A stretch of DNA of 64,000 nucleotides, from NCBI RefSeq assembly GCF_017873335.1, contig NZ_JAGGKB010000001.1, positions 620,001 through 684,000 on the forward strand, in the 5' to 3' direction. This DNA comes from Thermococcus stetteri (lineage in GTDB: Archaea > Methanobacteriota_B > Thermococci > Thermococcales > Thermococcaceae). Numbering within the stretch: the stretch's first letter is position 1; each line of letters opens with the position of its first letter. The notes below the pieces were generated by a model, which saw only the letters and a program-made list of their open reading frames with translations, was not told where the DNA came from and did not search any database. The translations under genes and the position numbers were made by a program. Below are positions 62,796-64,000 of this stretch, piece after piece.

Positions 62796-64000
62796 GTGGA
62801 GGCCCCGAACCTTGACTTCCTGTTTTATCCCAAGAGCGTCGCAGTCATAGGTGCTTCAAACGTCCCAGGGAAGGTTGGAAACGCCATAATGCGCTCTATA
62901 ACGCTCCGCTTCAACGGAAAGGTTTATCCCGTCAACGTGAAGGGCGGGGAGATCGAGGTAAACGGCAGGAAATTTGAGGTCTACAGGAGCGTTAAGGAGA
63001 TTCCCGATGAGGTTGATGTAGCGGTCATAGCCGTTCCGGCTAAGTTCGTGCCAGATGTCATTGACGAGTGCGGCGAGAAGGGAGTTAAGGCCGCAGTTGT
63101 CATCTCCGCTGGCTTTAAGGAGGCTGGTAACGTCGAGCTCGAAGAGGAGCTCGTCAAGAGGGCCAAGAAGTGGGGGATAAGAGTCGTCGGCCCGAACTGT
63201 CTCGGCGTAACCAACCTTGAGAACGGCTTTGACTGCAACTTCAACCCGCCTGAGAGGCAGGCCAGGCCGCCCTTCGGGAAGGTCGCCTTCATGAGTCAGA
63301 GCGGTGCCTTCGGCGCGGCAATCCTCGACTGGGCCGAGAGCCACAGGATCGGAATGAGCAAGTTCATCAGCCTCGGCAACATGGCGGATCTTGACGAGAG
63401 CGACTTCATGGCGTACCTCGGCGATGATCCCAAGACCGGTGTCATTACCGCTTACATCGAGGGAGTGAAGGACGGAAGGAAGTTCTTCAACACGGCCAAG
63501 GAGGTAACCCTCAAGAAGCCCGTCGTTATCCTCAAGGCCGGAAGGACAGAGGCTGGAGCGAAGGCCGCTGCCTCCCACACCGGCTCCCTCGCCGGCTCTT
63601 ACAGGATATACCAGGCGGCCTTTGAGCAGACCGGCGTTTTAGAGGCTAAAAGCATGCGCCAGCTCTTCAACTACGCGAAGGCATTGGCCAGGCAGAGCCC
63701 AGCTAAAGGCAACCGTGTGGCCATAGTCACGAACGGCGGCGGCGCTGGAGTCATGATGAGCGACGGCCTTCTTGAGAGGGGCATGAAGCTCGCCGAGCTG
63801 AGCGAAGAAACCAACGAGAAGTTCAGGAGGGACATCGGGGAAGGGAAGCTTCCGGAGCACATGAGCTACAAGAACCCGATAGACGTCATAGGCGATGCAC
63901 CCTCCGGCAGGTACGAGATAGCCATGCGCTACGCGTTAGAGGATGAAAACGTCGACCTCCTCGTCGTTATAGCCCTCTTCCAGAGTCCCGCTTTGGACGA
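62796..64000 (+). CDS. acdA: Acetate-CoA ligase (ADP-forming) alpha subunit, 3' truncated
   Basis: GTG 62796 after GGAGGTGACT. The reading frame is open to the window end (401 codons visible, full length usually ~460). CoA-binding Rossmann domain FYPKSVAVIGASNVPGKVGN, then VVGPNCLGVTNLENGFDCNF and FMSQSGAFGAAILDW. The phosphorylated His is in KAAASHTGSLAGSYRI. Converts acyl-CoA plus ADP and phosphate to acid plus ATP, the main energy step of peptide and sugar fermentation in Thermococcales. Beta subunit and exact acyl preference not visible. Confidence 0.93.
   Translation, partial: MEAPNLDFLFYPKSVAVIGASNVPGKVGNAIMRSITLRFNGKVYPVNVKGGEIEVNGRKFEVYRSVKEIPDEVDVAVIAVPAKFVPDVIDECGEKGVKAAVVISAGFKEAGNVELEEELVKRAKKWGIRVVGPNCLGVTNLENGFDCNFNPPERQARPPFGKVAFMSQSGAFGAAILDWAESHRIGMSKFISLGNMADLDESDFMAYLGDDPKTGVITAYIEGVKDGRKFFNTAKEVTLKKPVVILKAGRTEAGAKAAASHTGSLAGSYRIYQAAFEQTGVLEAKSMRQLFNYAKALARQSPAKGNRVAIVTNGGGAGVMMSDGLLERGMKLAELSEETNEKFRRDIGEGKLPEHMSYKNPIDVIGDAPSGRYEIAMRYALEDENVDLLVVIALFQSPALD

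Noticed and set aside
62856-63578. Long minus-strand open frame (240 codons) and other antisense frames at 62981-63862
   Set aside because: Antisense to acdA, whose plus-strand frame has clear family motifs and typical codon use. The minus translations have no recognisable domain.

Overview
The window is chromosomal DNA from a hyperthermophilic euryarchaeon of the order Thermococcales, most likely a Thermococcus. The evidence is a family-D DNA polymerase (DP1 and DP2) beside Orc1/Cdc6, RadA and an origin with ORB boxes, plus ADP-forming acyl-CoA synthetase, NucS, eL41, diphthamide and wyosine genes. Ribosome binding sites are of the GGTGAT type, promoters are BRE/TATA-like, and genes are tightly packed, often with ATGA, GTGA or TTGA overlaps.

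Layout. 1-6.5 kb: the end of a DUF434-like gene, three consecutive lipoproteins (two sharing a domain), a DUF432 protein and an MscS channel. 6.5-14.3 kb: an RNA m5C methyltransferase, a HEAT-repeat protein, a METTL5-like methyltransferase, a double-KaiC ATPase with two tiny partner genes, a broken HEAT-repeat gene and Dph2. 14.5-20.9 kb: a secreted papain-like hydrolase, UPF0145, a YhfC-type membrane protease, a PadR/SdpI-like membrane operon, a Tfx-like regulator, two frameshifted genes, an orphan IS200/IS605 end and a nitrilase. 21-28.5 kb: eL41 (37 aa), a phosphoesterase, a TrmB-like HTH protein, an M28 peptidase, a second KaiC module, dolichyl-phosphate-mannose synthase, tRNA-Pro, lipoate ligase, Taw3 and tRNA-His. 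28.7-34.7 kb: a type III-like restriction-modification operon (Mod, a small nuclease-like protein, Res) next to tRNA-His.

34.8-47.6 kb is the replication and recombination core: DP2 with a 475-residue intein, DP1, Orc1/Cdc6, oriC (44.4-45.3 kb), a K+ channel and RadA. Between radA and nucS (47.6-49.5 kb) lies an AT-richer island. It encodes a frameshifted precursor whose C-terminus is a ten-cysteine domain resembling halocin C8, followed by a small membrane protein. 49.5-54.4 kb: NucS, DUF473, PAC2, and methylthioadenosine salvage enzymes (MTAP and MTA/SAH deaminase) with a one-spacer CRISPR relic between them, then a macrodomain protein. 54.4-56.7 kb is an island of small membrane-protein paralogs interrupted by a ~400-bp hairpin-rich IS200/IS605-like relic. 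56.7-64 kb: NAD(P)HX repair enzyme, a frameshifted membrane protein, secreted alpha-amylase with a sugar-regulator site, an HTH-DUF211-HTH operon, and the start of acyl-CoA synthetase alpha, which runs off the end.

Two themes stand out. First, several poorly conserved genes carry small disabling lesions (mostly 1-nt changes in homopolymers, plus a 13-bp duplication and a nonsense codon), while the conserved genes read cleanly. Second, origin-recognition-like boxes occur not only in oriC but also inside the DP1 coding sequence, where they encode a repeated Ser-Thr-Gly motif. All functions were assigned by reading translations and motifs; no database search was run.
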